64,000 nucleotides of DNA, taken from NCBI GenBank assembly GCA_937930635.1, contig CALHCF010000002.1:205318-269317 (forward strand), given 5' to 3'. Each line of letters starts with the position of its first letter. Position 1 is the stretch's first letter. Of the stretch, positions 17,990 to 27,356 are shown one piece after another. This DNA is from an uncultured Rhizobiaceae group bacterium. Its GTDB lineage: Bacteria; Pseudomonadota; Alphaproteobacteria; Rhizobiales; Rhizobiaceae. The notes below the pieces were generated by a model. That model was not told the origin of the DNA. It did no database searches and saw only the letters and a program-made list of their open reading frames with translations. Both the position numbers and the translations under genes were made by a program.

Positions 17990-18689
17990 GGGGGCCAAAT
18001 CAGGCGCCGCCCCATGACAGATATCTGCCGACGCCGCAGCCAGCCTGCCTGCCCGCTATTTGCCAGCCTGCCGCAAGCCTTGTCCTGCTGCCGGGTGATG
18101 CCACCCGATGCGCCAAAGGCACCGCACGGACGTTCCGGCGGTGTTGCGGGGGTGTGAAAACGGGCGGTCTTTGAAACGCGCGTTGCATGTATATTTATGC
18201 GGTCCAAACACCGCCCGTCCGGGTTTACACCGGGCGTCCGCCTGCTGTCCCGCAGAGGAGGGCCCAAACAGGCTTTCCCCAAAGAGCGGGAAAGAATGTT
18301 CAGGAATGGCTGGCCCAGGACGACCCTGTTTTCCGATCCGCATCCGGCAGGGCCGGACTTCCCGCTTCTTTTCAAAGCGGGGGCGGACGGTTTCTTAAAA
18401 GCAAGCCCTTCTCGGAATCCTACCCGGCGGATGCCACAGTCGGTTACACCCACAGCACCACCGGCCCCAACGCATTCCCGGTGCAACCACCAACCGGGCC
18501 GTTCCAACGCGAGGCACCGGCTACTATGCAGCCGGTTGAGCCAAAGGGGATAAGTTTTTTGGGCTAGGTTGGGGAAGGGGGGGTGAATCTGGGGTTGCGG
18601 TTTTTATTGGGGGAAAGCCGCCGTTTGCCATCGCCGAGGGTCACCTGTGATATTGAGAAAAGCGGACCTCTGTGCCTGCAAACATGCTC
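17990..18689. other. 700-base stretch without a supportable gene
   Basis: Overlapping ORFs run through this GC-rich stretch on both strands, but none has a recognisable product, a clear ribosome-binding site or a consistent coding feel. I found no tRNA. A G-rich block lies at 18571-18594. Toward 18650 the composition changes to the more AT-rich sequence of the next gene, so this may be the left border of acquired DNA or a decayed gene. Confidence 0.4.
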
Positions 18690-21110
18690 CTAACTATGTT
18701 GCGCTGTCAGCTCGTCGTAGTAGCTAAGTCCCGCGTATACCTTTTGCGTGGCGAATGCGAACTCGTCCAGATCATGGAATGTATGGAAGTCGTCGAACTG
18801 ATCATACGGCGGACCCGCCTCCTTCCAACTTGAACTAACGTAGTGATCGCTAAACAATTCACGGCCCGTCAGTATGATTGTCTGCGCCCTCATCACTCCA
18901 TTTATTTGTTTCCATCCCCACTTCACCAGGTCACGTAGGAGAAGCAGTTCGTTTTCAGAAAATCCGGACTTCAAAACTGAAACAACCACTGTTGTGCCAG
19001 GAATAACCGCAGCGACGAGTTTCAAGCTTTCAATGTCTCTGGTGGTTATTGCCTCATCTGCAAAGCTCTTAGCCTCTCCTATGAGAAATCTGGGTTCTTG
19101 GCGCTGACCAAAGGTTGATCCTTCACCAGTCCAAAAGGCGAAGTCTACCTCTCGAACAAAACTTTCGTGAGTTAGCTCCAATCCGGTCGAGTAGGTCAAC
19201 TCGGTATCCGTCGAACCAGCGAGTTTCTGCTTAAACATGCTTAGTGTGAGAGCGACTGAATAAGCGCCCTCGGCAAATCTCGGCACGCTGAACGGGCCAG
19301 TTACACGATATTTCCACGGTGTACGGTTATTTCCTTGAGGATAATCAAACAATTGCTGGCATCGTTCGCAGATGAGTTTGTAGTCTAATTGATCGAGGCC
19401 ATACCAATTCGAATGGGTGCAATTCGCGCATTTGACTTCCAGACCCAACCTAAGCAAGCCACGGTTTGTGAAGTCATCCAATGCGATCCGCGGTAGTTGA
19501 ATTTCGCTCCGCTTCGCGACGAGTTGCATCCAGCGATTGTATGGTGCCGTTCGGCTCTCTGAGCGCGTCATTTCCTCGAGAAGCCGCATAGTTTCTTCGT
19601 CTGCAATGAGATGAGTCGCCCACAGACTGCCCAAACTGTCGATCAGCTGGCGTGCAATCCGGCCTGCTCCCGATGAATTTGCTTTGATTGATTTTTGTTC
19701 AAGCCATTCGGCGATAGCAGTCGAGCCGTCCGAAATGTGAATCCATTCCCGGCTGTTAGTATACCCCTGACATAAGACCCACCCCTCGCGAGAAACAATC
19801 GGCCTTTCCCGTAAGCTCAGAAACAGCCGCGGCTTCCTGCGGTCACGTAAATTTGTCGGGTACGACAAAGCCAAGTGATCCGAGGAGTGCGAACGCAAAT
19901 TAACAACATTTGCCCATCGATTTCGGCCTCTGCCAAATCGACTGGCAAAGCTTGGATGCAGCGTATCAAATCTTATGGTGTTTTCAGCATCCAAGGTCGC
20001 ATCAATTGAAGCACTTTTGACGCTTATCGAGTGGCGCTCCTGATGTTGAACTCGCGGATTGTCCCGTACAACCGGGTGCCACACACCGCCAGCAAATAGC
20101 GAACCCTTCGGACAGCCGGAGAAGTAGGTCGAAACCAAATCCGCAGCTTTCTCTCTATCGATGCTACGACCGATGAACAGCTCGCTATGAAACTTCGTTC
20201 CATATGGATTATTCGGAATCGGTCGGTGATTTCGATTGACCATATCGGTCACTGTAGGAGCGAGTTCACTGATCCAGCACAATGGGATCGGGTAAACAGG
20301 ACTGTGAAACAATCGCTTGTTCCAATAGTCGATCAAATCAGCATTACTGCGGTGATCGAAGACAAAGAATGAGAGGTCACGGCCCCAGCGCGGAATTATT
20401 TCGAGTTCACGGTATGTGGGAACGAAAGGAGTGATCGCACCAGCTTCGAAAAAATCAAACCAGTGCTCAGGCCTTACATCTGAACAGCTTGGTTCGAACA
20501 CATCAACGTATGCTCGAAGAAACTCATGCGCTTCGATTTCCTTCGGAAATGCTCCGAACATGACCTCCACCAACTTGGAGAGAGGGCCTTCGTTGAAAAT
20601 GAGAGCACTGTTTTTGTCTCTCAAAGTGAATTTTCGTTCTGACCGATACACCTCCCGATACACATCTGTGATCGGCAATCCGGCTTGAATTTCGGGTCGC
20701 CGGTCACGCTCGCCCGAGAATAATTCATCGATTGAAAGGAGCTGAGTTTCGTGACGAAAGCTAAGTTCGTCATCGGCCAGAGCCCGGTACCCAATCGACT
20801 CAGCAAGCCCATCCTCTGTTTCGACTAGCACATCCGGTTCAAAGAATGACATGTAGTCCTGAGCGACTTCACGATCTTTCTTCTGAGAGCGGTTATCAGG
20901 TTCGCGCCAACATTTTGGGTAACGGCCAACTGGAATGATCGGATTACAGCGCCCGCCCCAAAGGCATGTTGACCACCGCATTACTCGACTCAAGGATCTG
21001 CTATCTGCAGGTCGAACAAGAAAGCCAATCCGTAACGGACGTAGAGTGACCCTTCCTGAAACTGTCTGCGCGTTCTCACTCAAATACTTGTGTAATCCAA
21101 TTTTTGACAT
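18690..21110 (-). CDS. Large unrecognised protein with zinc ribbon and PD-(D/E)XK-like nuclease motif
   Basis: Not recognised by name. With the ATG at 21110 the product has 806 residues; a TTG start at 21176 would add 22, and neither has a strong ribosome-binding site. An N-terminal segment (about 26-60) reads RIGFLVRPADSRSL and CLWGGRCNPIIPV. A zinc-ribbon CxxC-x16-CxxC (Cys561, 564, 581, 584) is followed by a block that fits a PD-(D/E)XK nuclease: Asp656 in REVDFAFW, then Glu679 and Lys681 in FLIGEAKSF, and the strand TVVVSVLK. No membrane segment, signal peptide or ATPase motif is seen. It is more AT-rich than its neighbours and has no partner gene in the same direction within 240 bases. 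A stand-alone defence or DNA-processing protein is my inference. Confidence 0.7.
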   Translation of the reverse strand: MSKIGLHKYLSENAQTVSGRVTLRPLRIGFLVRPADSRSLSRVMRWSTCLWGGRCNPIIPVGRYPKCWREPDNRSQKKDREVAQDYMSFFEPDVLVETEDGLAESIGYRALADDELSFRHETQLLSIDELFSGERDRRPEIQAGLPITDVYREVYRSERKFTLRDKNSALIFNEGPLSKLVEVMFGAFPKEIEAHEFLRAYVDVFEPSCSDVRPEHWFDFFEAGAITPFVPTYRELEIIPRWGRDLSFFVFDHRSNADLIDYWNKRLFHSPVYPIPLCWISELAPTVTDMVNRNHRPIPNNPYGTKFHSELFIGRSIDREKAADLVSTYFSGCPKGSLFAGGVWHPVVRDNPRVQHQERHSISVKSASIDATLDAENTIRFDTLHPSFASRFGRGRNRWANVVNLRSHSSDHLALSYPTNLRDRRKPRLFLSLRERPIVSREGWVLCQGYTNSREWIHISDGSTAIAEWLEQKSIKANSSGAGRIARQLIDSLGSLWATHLIADEETMRLLEEMTRSESRTAPYNRWMQLVAKRSEIQLPRIALDDFTNRGLLRLGLEVKCANCTHSNWYGLDQLDYKLICERCQQLFDYPQGNNRTPWKYRVTGPFSVPRFAEGAYSVALTLSMFKQKLAGSTDTELTYSTGLELTHESFVREVDFAFWTGEGSTFGQRQEPRFLIGEAKSFADEAITTRDIESLKLVAAVIPGTTVVVSVLKSGFSENELLLLRDLVKWGWKQINGVMRAQTIILTGRELFSDHYVSSSWKEAGPPYDQFDDFHTFHDLDEFAFATQKVYAGLSYYDELTAQHS

Positions 21111-21356
21111 CGATAGGTGTGTCACAACTGCGGAAGGAAGACCAGAAGTCAAGCTAGATCGCAGTTCCTTACCCAATCTCTTGCGTTAGGCCTGATCTTG
21201 GGTCGATCTCCAAATGGCCGCTATCGGGAAACCGCGGCCGATTTTTCTGGTGGCTGGTATGGGCCGCAAAGTCCCAATCAGTCACTCGCCCACATCACCT
21301 GCCAGCCCCACCAGCCGGTTCCTCCGAGATGCCCTCAACCCCATCCCATTTACCGT

Positions 21357-22013
21357 CTATGCCTTTGCCTTGAGCGCCCAGATCGCCTCGCTTGCGGCGC
21401 AATAGCCTTTGAGGCCGCCTTCGATGTCGCGGCTCAGGAGCCGGGAGATGATGAAGTCATTGTGGTAATGACGGGCCACTTCTTCGCTGGAGATTGAAAA
21501 AGGGGGGCCGTCCATCCGGCTTTGGTCGTAGGTGAGGGTAATGAGAAGCTGGGGAGCGTGTCCGGTCAGCGCCGGGAGGTGGCGGGTGTATCGTTGCCGC
21601 ATGGCGTGGGGCAACGCGATGAGGGCGGCGCGGTCGTAGACGGCATCGACCGGGCCAAGCGCCTGCGGTGTCAGATCAAAAATATCGCCAACGAAAATAT
21701 CGAGACCAGACATATCTGAACCGGGCGCGCTGTAGTGTTTCAGCGGGCCTGATTCGCGGATCTGCGGTTCGATGCCAAGCTGCTCAAACAGCTGGCCAAC
21801 GGCGAATTCGCTCAGCTCTGCCCCCGCGACCCGAAAGCCTTGTGACAGCAGCCAGGCGATATCGAGCGTCTTTCCGCACAGGGGAAGGAAAATCCGGCTG
21901 CCCGGCGCAAGCGACAGCTTGTCGAGATAGGTTTCCAGCATGTCGTTTACAGCGCTTTGGTGAAACCCGATCTGGTTTGTGCTCCACCGGTCATGCCAAA
22001 ATGCCGCGTCCAT
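21357..22013 (-). CDS. tpm: Thiopurine S-methyltransferase family protein
   Basis: An SAM-dependent methyltransferase of the TPMT family, known to methylate thiopurines and, in bacteria, selenium or tellurium compounds. The N-terminus MDAAFWHDRWSTNQIGFHQ is the family signature; FLPLCGKTLDIAWLLSQG with GAELSEFAV forms the SAM site, and DAVYDRAALIALP is also typical. The ATG at 22013 has GGAAGGAGA 5 bases upstream and gives 218 residues, the usual length. It lies 100 bases after the adenine deaminase gene on the same strand. Confidence 0.9.
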   Translation of the reverse strand: MDAAFWHDRWSTNQIGFHQSAVNDMLETYLDKLSLAPGSRIFLPLCGKTLDIAWLLSQGFRVAGAELSEFAVGQLFEQLGIEPQIRESGPLKHYSAPGSDMSGLDIFVGDIFDLTPQALGPVDAVYDRAALIALPHAMRQRYTRHLPALTGHAPQLLITLTYDQSRMDGPPFSISSEEVARHYHNDFIISRLLSRDIEGGLKGYCAASEAIWALKAKA

Positions 22014-22113
22014 CTCGTCTCCTTCCAAAAGGGTGCCCGGGGGCTGGCTATGATTTGGGGCGGCGCGGCGGCCAACTCAAGAAGGGCGTGTTCTCAAATT
22101 CGTGTTTGGCGCG

Positions 22114-23925
22114 TCACACAAACAGGTCGGTTTTTTCAAACGTGCGCACATCGACAAGCCCGACATCGGAAATGCGCAGTTGCGGTATGACCACCAGCGC
22201 CAGCAGGGAATGTTGCATATAGGCGTTGTTGAGCGTGCAGCCGCACTCCGCCATGGCCTCGACCAGCCTCTCGGCCTTTTGTGCGACGATTGAGGAGGGC
22301 TGGTCCGACATCAGCCCCGCAATCGGCATTTCCACCAGCGCCTGCTCCTTGCCGCCGGAAAACAGGGTGACACCGCCCCCCACTGCGCGAAGCCGGTTGG
22401 CCGCCAGCGCCATGTCTTGGGCGGAGGTTCCCACCACAATCATGTGGTGGCTGTCATGGGCGACGGTGGATGCCAGCGCACAGGGTTTTGTGTAGCCAAA
22501 CCCCGCCACAAAGCCATTGACGATGCCGCCCGTGGCGCGGTGCCGTTCCACCAGCGCAATCTGGCAGACATCTTTTTCAAGATCGCCGGTGACACGGCCA
22601 TCGGTGACGGGCAGCGTGTGTTCGAGCGCTTTGGTTGGCGCCTGATTTTCGATCACGCCGATCACCCGTGCCGTGACCGTATCGGCCCCGGACGGCGCGG
22701 CGATATCGAAATCTGCCGGCACCAGATCGCGCTTCATCTTCACGGTATTGCGGGCGCTTTGGGGGTAGGGGTGGCTGGCCAGCTCGACCCCCAAACCGTC
22801 CTCATCGCTCAGCTTTACGCCGCGCCCGTACACCCTATCAATCGAGAATTTCTCCAGATCATTCACAATCAAAAAATCAGCCAGCCGCCCCGGTGTGATG
22901 GACCCCAACTCACGTTCAAGACCAAAATGCTGTGCGGTGTTCAATGTTGCCATCTGAACGGCGACAACCGGTTTGACACCGCAGGCAATGGCGTGCCGCA
23001 CCACGCGGTTCATATGCCCCTCATTGACCAGCGTGCCGGAATGGCAGTCGTCTGTGCATAAAATGAAATTGCGCGGGTCAAGCCCGTCTTCGGTAATGCC
23101 GCGCACGCCTTCCTCGACATCATACCACGCACTGCCCAGCCGGATCATGGCCCGCATGCCCTGGCGCACACGGGCGATGGCGTCTTCCTTGCGGGTTCCC
23201 TCATGATCATCAGCAGGACCCCCGGCAACGTAGCCATGAAAGGATTTGTCCAGCAGGGGGGACGCAAAATGACCGCCAACCGTTTTTTGCGCCCGCATCG
23301 CCGCGGCAACTTCCCCCGTCATCCGGGGCGTGTTGGCGGCAATGCCGGGAAAATCCATCACTTCGCCAAGGCCGATAATGTTCTCCCAGCTCATGGCTTC
23401 AGCAACATCCTCCGGCCCCAGCGAGGCTGCGGCATTTTCAAGACCGGGTGCGGAGGGAACGCAGCTTGGCATCTGCACAAACACATTAACCGGCATGGTC
23501 AGCGCTTCGTCATGCATGAGACGAACACCCTCCATGCCCAGCACATTGGCGATCTCATGGGGGTCGATGAACATCGATGTCGTTCCATGCGGGATCACCG
23601 CGCGGCAGAACTCGGTAACCGTCACCATGCCGGATTCAACATGCATATGGGCGTCACACAGACCAGGAACGAGATAGCGGCCCGCTGCATCGATGATGGT
23701 TGTGTCAGGTCCCAGACAATGGCTTGCATCAGGGCCGCAATAGGCAAAGCGGCCCCCCGAAACCGCAATATCGGTATCAGGGATAATCTCGCCGGAATAC
23801 ACGTTCACCCACTGGCCGCCCTTTATGACCAGATCAGCGGGTTTGCGCCCCATGGCCACATCAACCAGCTGCGGGGCCATTTCAGCCCAGGGTTGGGGAC
23901 GGTCAAAACGGGCGGTGGAGGGCAT
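22114..23925 (-). CDS. ade: Adenine deaminase
   Basis: A metal-dependent amidohydrolase that converts adenine to hypoxanthine and ammonia for purine salvage. The metal site HMHVES sits in VPGLCDAHMHVESGMV; further motifs are FIDPHEIANVLG, GLGEVMDFPG, LCTDDCHSG and a C-terminal adenine-deaminase domain (VAHDSHHMIVVGTS). From the ATG at 23925 it has 603 residues, typical for the family; a TTG start at 23967 is possible. The orphan ATPase gene ends 75 bases upstream on the same strand. Confidence 0.93.
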   Translation of the reverse strand: MPSTARFDRPQPWAEMAPQLVDVAMGRKPADLVIKGGQWVNVYSGEIIPDTDIAVSGGRFAYCGPDASHCLGPDTTIIDAAGRYLVPGLCDAHMHVESGMVTVTEFCRAVIPHGTTSMFIDPHEIANVLGMEGVRLMHDEALTMPVNVFVQMPSCVPSAPGLENAAASLGPEDVAEAMSWENIIGLGEVMDFPGIAANTPRMTGEVAAAMRAQKTVGGHFASPLLDKSFHGYVAGGPADDHEGTRKEDAIARVRQGMRAMIRLGSAWYDVEEGVRGITEDGLDPRNFILCTDDCHSGTLVNEGHMNRVVRHAIACGVKPVVAVQMATLNTAQHFGLERELGSITPGRLADFLIVNDLEKFSIDRVYGRGVKLSDEDGLGVELASHPYPQSARNTVKMKRDLVPADFDIAAPSGADTVTARVIGVIENQAPTKALEHTLPVTDGRVTGDLEKDVCQIALVERHRATGGIVNGFVAGFGYTKPCALASTVAHDSHHMIVVGTSAQDMALAANRLRAVGGGVTLFSGGKEQALVEMPIAGLMSDQPSSIVAQKAERLVEAMAECGCTLNNAYMQHSLLALVVIPQLRISDVGLVDVRTFEKTDLFV

Positions 23926-24000
23926 GGGTGTTTCCGGTTCAACTGGGTTTATGGTCTGGTGCCTCAATCATCAGCCCGCGACAAGTGCTTATACAAGAGC

Positions 24001-24768
24001 TTACATCATCGCAGTTTGCAAAGCCTGCGAAACCTGGCGGCAAGCCTCGATATATTGCGGGGATGTGCGAAAATCATCTGTGCGGGGGTGATCTTTCAGC
24101 GTCTCCACAATTGCCGAAACCCGCCCCGGACGCGGTGTCATCACCACGACACGGTGCGAAAGATAGACGCTTTCAAATATGCTATGCGTCACAAACAAAA
24201 GTCCAAACCCTTCTTTTTCCTGCTGTTCCAGCAACATGTCGTTGAGTTTGAAACGGGTGATTTCGTCAAGCGCGGCGAAGGGTTCGTCCATCAGCAGCAG
24301 GCGGGGTTTTGTAATCAGCGCACGGGCAATAGAGACCCGCATTTTCATGCCCCCCGAAAGTTCGCGCGGATAGGATTGAGAAAATTGCGAAAGTTCCATC
24401 CGTTCGAGCATATCTTCTATGGCTGGACGGGCTTCTGCCCGGCTTGTGCTCTGCAGCTTTAAAGGCATGAAAATATTGTCAAAAACTGTTGCCCAGGGCA
24501 GCAGTGTGGCATCCTGAAACACAAGGCTTAACGCGGTTTCGCCTGGCCGGTTCTGCGGCGTCTCGACAACACCGCCGGAGGGCGCATCAAGCCCGGCGAG
24601 CAGGCGCAGGGCGGTTGACTTTCCGCATCCCGAAGGCCCCAGCACACTGACCCGCTCACCTTCGCAAACAGCGAGGTCAAAATCGCTGATTGCCACAATA
24701 CCGTTGGAAAACTGCTGTGTGGCATTGATCAGACGGGCGACAGAAAGGTTTTTATTGAGTTCTTGCAT
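24001..24768 (-). CDS. Orphan ABC transporter ATPase, NitT/TauT type
   Basis: A 255-residue ATPase with Walker A GPSGCGKST, Q-loop FQDATLLPW, signature LSGGMKMRVSIARAL, Walker B LLLMDEPFAALDE and the switch histidine in FVTHSIFES. The residues around the Q-loop are those of ATPases for nitrate, sulfonate, taurine or thiamine-precursor uptake (SsuB/TauB/ThiZ type). No matching permease or binding protein is in the window, which is unusual. It is divergent from the Liv-type operon, with 79 bases between the two starts, and is followed by adenine deaminase, so a nucleobase or pyrimidine-precursor substrate is possible but unproven. Confidence 0.88.
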   Translation of the reverse strand: MQELNKNLSVARLINATQQFSNGIVAISDFDLAVCEGERVSVLGPSGCGKSTALRLLAGLDAPSGGVVETPQNRPGETALSLVFQDATLLPWATVFDNIFMPLKLQSTSRAEARPAIEDMLERMELSQFSQSYPRELSGGMKMRVSIARALITKPRLLLMDEPFAALDEITRFKLNDMLLEQQEKEGFGLLFVTHSIFESVYLSHRVVVMTPRPGRVSAIVETLKDHPRTDDFRTSPQYIEACRQVSQALQTAMM

Positions 24769-24847
24769 GGCTTGCTTTAGGCCACCCGCCAATACAAAAA
24801 ACAAGATGCCGGCAAGCGGTACATGTGTCTCGAGTAACTGGGTTGGT

Positions 24848-25639
24848 ATGATCAGGGTTGAAGCGGTATCAAAGCATTTTGGCGGGGTCCATGCTGTGGA
24901 CAATGCCTGGCTTACCATTGCTGAGGGATCGATAACCGGTCTGATTGGCCCCAATGGCGCTGGCAAGACCACCTTGTTCAACATAATTGCAGGACATTTT
25001 CCACCGACTTCCGGGAAAATATTTCTGGATGACGAGGACATCACAGGTCTGCCGCCCTATGAGCTTTTTTCAAGAGGCTTGCTGCGAACCTTTCAGATCG
25101 CGCACGAGTTTTCGACCCTGACAGTTCTGGAAAACCTGATGATGGTTCCCGGTGATCAGATGGGGGAACGCCTTCTCAATACCTGGATCCAAAGGCGGGC
25201 TGTCCGCCGCGAGGAAGAGACTATCCGCGCCAAGGCGATGGAGGTTGTCGAGTTTCTCAATCTGGGCCATCTGGTCAACGAGAAGGCTGGCAATCTGTCA
25301 GGCGGCCAAAAGAAGCTGCTTGAACTGGGCCGGACCATGATGGTGGATGCCAAGGTTGTGCTGCTTGATGAAGTGGGAGCCGGTGTAAACCGCACGCTTC
25401 TGGCCGAAATAGGCGATGCAATTATCCGGCTGAACAAAGAGCGTGGTTACACGTTTTGCATGATTGAGCATGATATGGATTTCATCAGTCGCCTGTGTGA
25501 TCCGGTCATCGTGATGGCGGAGGGCACCGTGCTTGCTGAAGGCACGGCACAGCAAGTCAAGAACAACGAGGCTGTGATTGAGGCGTATCTGGGGCGCGGT
25601 CTCAAAAACAAGCCAGCCCGGGCCGGGGCGTCGGCGTGA
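24848..25639 (+). CDS. livG: Branched-chain amino acid-type ABC transporter ATPase (LivG-like)
   Basis: One of two ATPases of a hydrophobic-amino-acid-type (HAAT) importer. It has Walker A GPNGAGKTT, signature LSGGQKKLLELGR and Walker B VVLLDEVGAG, where the usual DEP is DEV, and the LivG-type C-terminal IEHDMDFISRLCDPVIVM. The ATG at 24848 gives 263 residues; an upstream in-frame extension overlaps the divergent gene and has no family similarity. The stop overlaps the livF start (TGATG). The substrate cannot be told from the ATPase. Confidence 0.92.
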   Translation: MIRVEAVSKHFGGVHAVDNAWLTIAEGSITGLIGPNGAGKTTLFNIIAGHFPPTSGKIFLDDEDITGLPPYELFSRGLLRTFQIAHEFSTLTVLENLMMVPGDQMGERLLNTWIQRRAVRREEETIRAKAMEVVEFLNLGHLVNEKAGNLSGGQKKLLELGRTMMVDAKVVLLDEVGAGVNRTLLAEIGDAIIRLNKERGYTFCMIEHDMDFISRLCDPVIVMAEGTVLAEGTAQQVKNNEAVIEAYLGRGLKNKPARAGASA

Positions 25640-26340
25640 TGTATCTGATTGGCGAAAACCTGACGGGTGGCTATGGCGGCGCCGACATCCTGAAGGGGTG
25701 CACCATCGGTGTGGAAAAGGGCGAGATCGCCGTCATTGTGGGGCCAAACGGGGCAGGCAAATCAACCGCCATGAAGGCAATGCTGGGGATGCTGGAAATC
25801 CGTGAGGGGCATGTCCGGCTTGGTGAACGCGATATAACCTCATTGACCCCGCAGGACCGCATCGCTGCCGGAATTGCCTTTGTGCCGCAGACTGAAAATG
25901 TCTTTACCGGAATGAGTGTTGAAGAAAACCTCGAAATGGGTGCTTTTTTGCGCCGGGACGATTTTCGCGAAACGATGAATGAAATCTTCGAGCTGTTTCC
26001 GGTTCTCAAAGAGAAACGCCGCCAGCTGGCCGGTGAACTCTCAGGCGGTCAAAGGCAGCAGGTGGCTGTTGGACGGGCGCTTATGACCCGACCGTCTGTG
26101 CTGATGCTGGATGAACCAACAGCAGGCGTTTCTCCGGTGGTGATGGACGAATTGTTTGATCGTATTCTGGAAATCCGCGAGACGGGTGTGGCCGTTTTGA
26201 TGGTCGAGCAAAACGCCCGTCAGGCGCTCAACATCGCCGATCGCGGCTATGTGCTGGTGCAGGGTGAGAACCGCTTCACCGATACCGGCGAGGCGCTGCT
26301 TGCCAACGCCGAAGTGCGCAAGTCGTTTTTGGGGGGCTGA
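25639..26340 (+). CDS. livF: Branched-chain amino acid-type ABC transporter ATPase (LivF-like)
   Basis: The second ATPase of the HAAT importer. It has Walker A GPNGAGKST, LSGGQRQQVAVGRALM, Walker B LMLDEPTAGVSP and the LivF-specific VEQNARQALNIADRGYVL. It starts at the ATG that overlaps the livG stop and has 233 residues, the normal length. Confidence 0.93.
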   Translation: MYLIGENLTGGYGGADILKGCTIGVEKGEIAVIVGPNGAGKSTAMKAMLGMLEIREGHVRLGERDITSLTPQDRIAAGIAFVPQTENVFTGMSVEENLEMGAFLRRDDFRETMNEIFELFPVLKEKRRQLAGELSGGQRQQVAVGRALMTRPSVLMLDEPTAGVSPVVMDELFDRILEIRETGVAVLMVEQNARQALNIADRGYVLVQGENRFTDTGEALLANAEVRKSFLGG

Positions 26341-26342
26341 CT

Positions 26343-27356
26343 GTGATCGATTTTCTCAACGCACTGACCCTCTTTGCCAATTTCGTCCTCATTCCAGGCC
26401 TGACTTATGGTTCTCAGCTGGCGCTGGGTGCTCTGGGGATCACATTGCTTTATGGCATTCTTCGGTTTGCCAATTTTGCCCATGGAGACACCATGGCCTT
26501 CGGCACCATGGTCACCATTCTGGCGACCTGGTGGTTGCAGGGCACAGGTGTTTCGATTGCACCCTTGCCAACCGCACTGCTGGCGCTGCCCATTGGCGTT
26601 GCAGCAACGGCTATCTTTGCGCTGGCGACGGACCGGCTGGTCTACCGGCATTATCGCGAAGTAAAGGCACCGCCAATTCGTCTCGTCATGGCTTCGGTCG
26701 GGGTGATGTTTGTCATGAACGGCATCGTTCGTTTTATCATTGGCCCAAACGACCAGAGTTTTATGGATGGTGAGCGTTTTATTGTGAAGGCACGCGCCTT
26801 CAAGAATGCGACCGGCCTCAATGAAGGGCTTGCGATAAAATCATCGCAAATGCTGACCGTGGTGATGGCCATGGTTCTTGTCGCCTTGCTCTTCTGGTTT
26901 TTGAACCGCACACGCACCGGCAAATCAATGCGGGCCTTTTCCGATAACGAAGACCTTGCTCTTTTGTCAGGGATTTCACCGCAAAAGGTCGTGACGGTGA
27001 CGTGGATTCTGGCTGCTGGTCTCGCGACCATTGCCGGTGTTCTTTATGGGCTGGACAAGAGCTTCAAACCGTTCACCTACTTCCAGTTGCTGCTGCCGAT
27101 GTTTGCTGCGGCCATTGTCGGCGGTGTGGGGCATCCGGTCGGTGCAATTCTGGGAGGTTTCGTGGTGGCGTTTTCGGAGGTCGCTGTCACCTATGCCTAT
27201 AAGAAATTCATCACCTATCTGGTGCCGGTGGACTATGCGCCTGAGGGTTTGATGCAGCTTTTGTCGACGGACTACAAATTTGCCGTTTCCTTTATCATTC
27301 TGGTTGTTGTGCTGCTGGTGCGGCCAACAGGGTTGCTGAAAGGTAAGGTGATATGA
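26343..27356 (+). CDS. livH: Branched-chain amino acid-type ABC permease (LivH-like)
   Basis: An inner-membrane permease of the HAAT family with about eight helices. The conserved start of the fold is GLTYGSQLALGALGITLLYG with RFANFAHGD, and late there is FAAAIVGGVGHPVGAILGG. The start is GTG at 26343, 2 bases after livF. At 337 residues it is slightly longer than E. coli LivH because of an insert near 120-165. It overlaps livM by ATGA. Confidence 0.92.
   Translation: MIDFLNALTLFANFVLIPGLTYGSQLALGALGITLLYGILRFANFAHGDTMAFGTMVTILATWWLQGTGVSIAPLPTALLALPIGVAATAIFALATDRLVYRHYREVKAPPIRLVMASVGVMFVMNGIVRFIIGPNDQSFMDGERFIVKARAFKNATGLNEGLAIKSSQMLTVVMAMVLVALLFWFLNRTRTGKSMRAFSDNEDLALLSGISPQKVVTVTWILAAGLATIAGVLYGLDKSFKPFTYFQLLLPMFAAAIVGGVGHPVGAILGGFVVAFSEVAVTYAYKKFITYLVPVDYAPEGLMQLLSTDYKFAVSFIILVVVLLVRPTGLLKGKVI

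Noticed and set aside
17905..18567. Several overlapping ORFs of 100-200 codons on both strands
   Set aside because: High GC gives few stops; no ORF has a ribosome-binding site, family motif or advantage over the others.
23203..24462. 419-codon plus-strand ORF over ade and the orphan ATPase
   Set aside because: His/Arg/Gly-rich translation without a fold, opposite two clear genes; a shadow.
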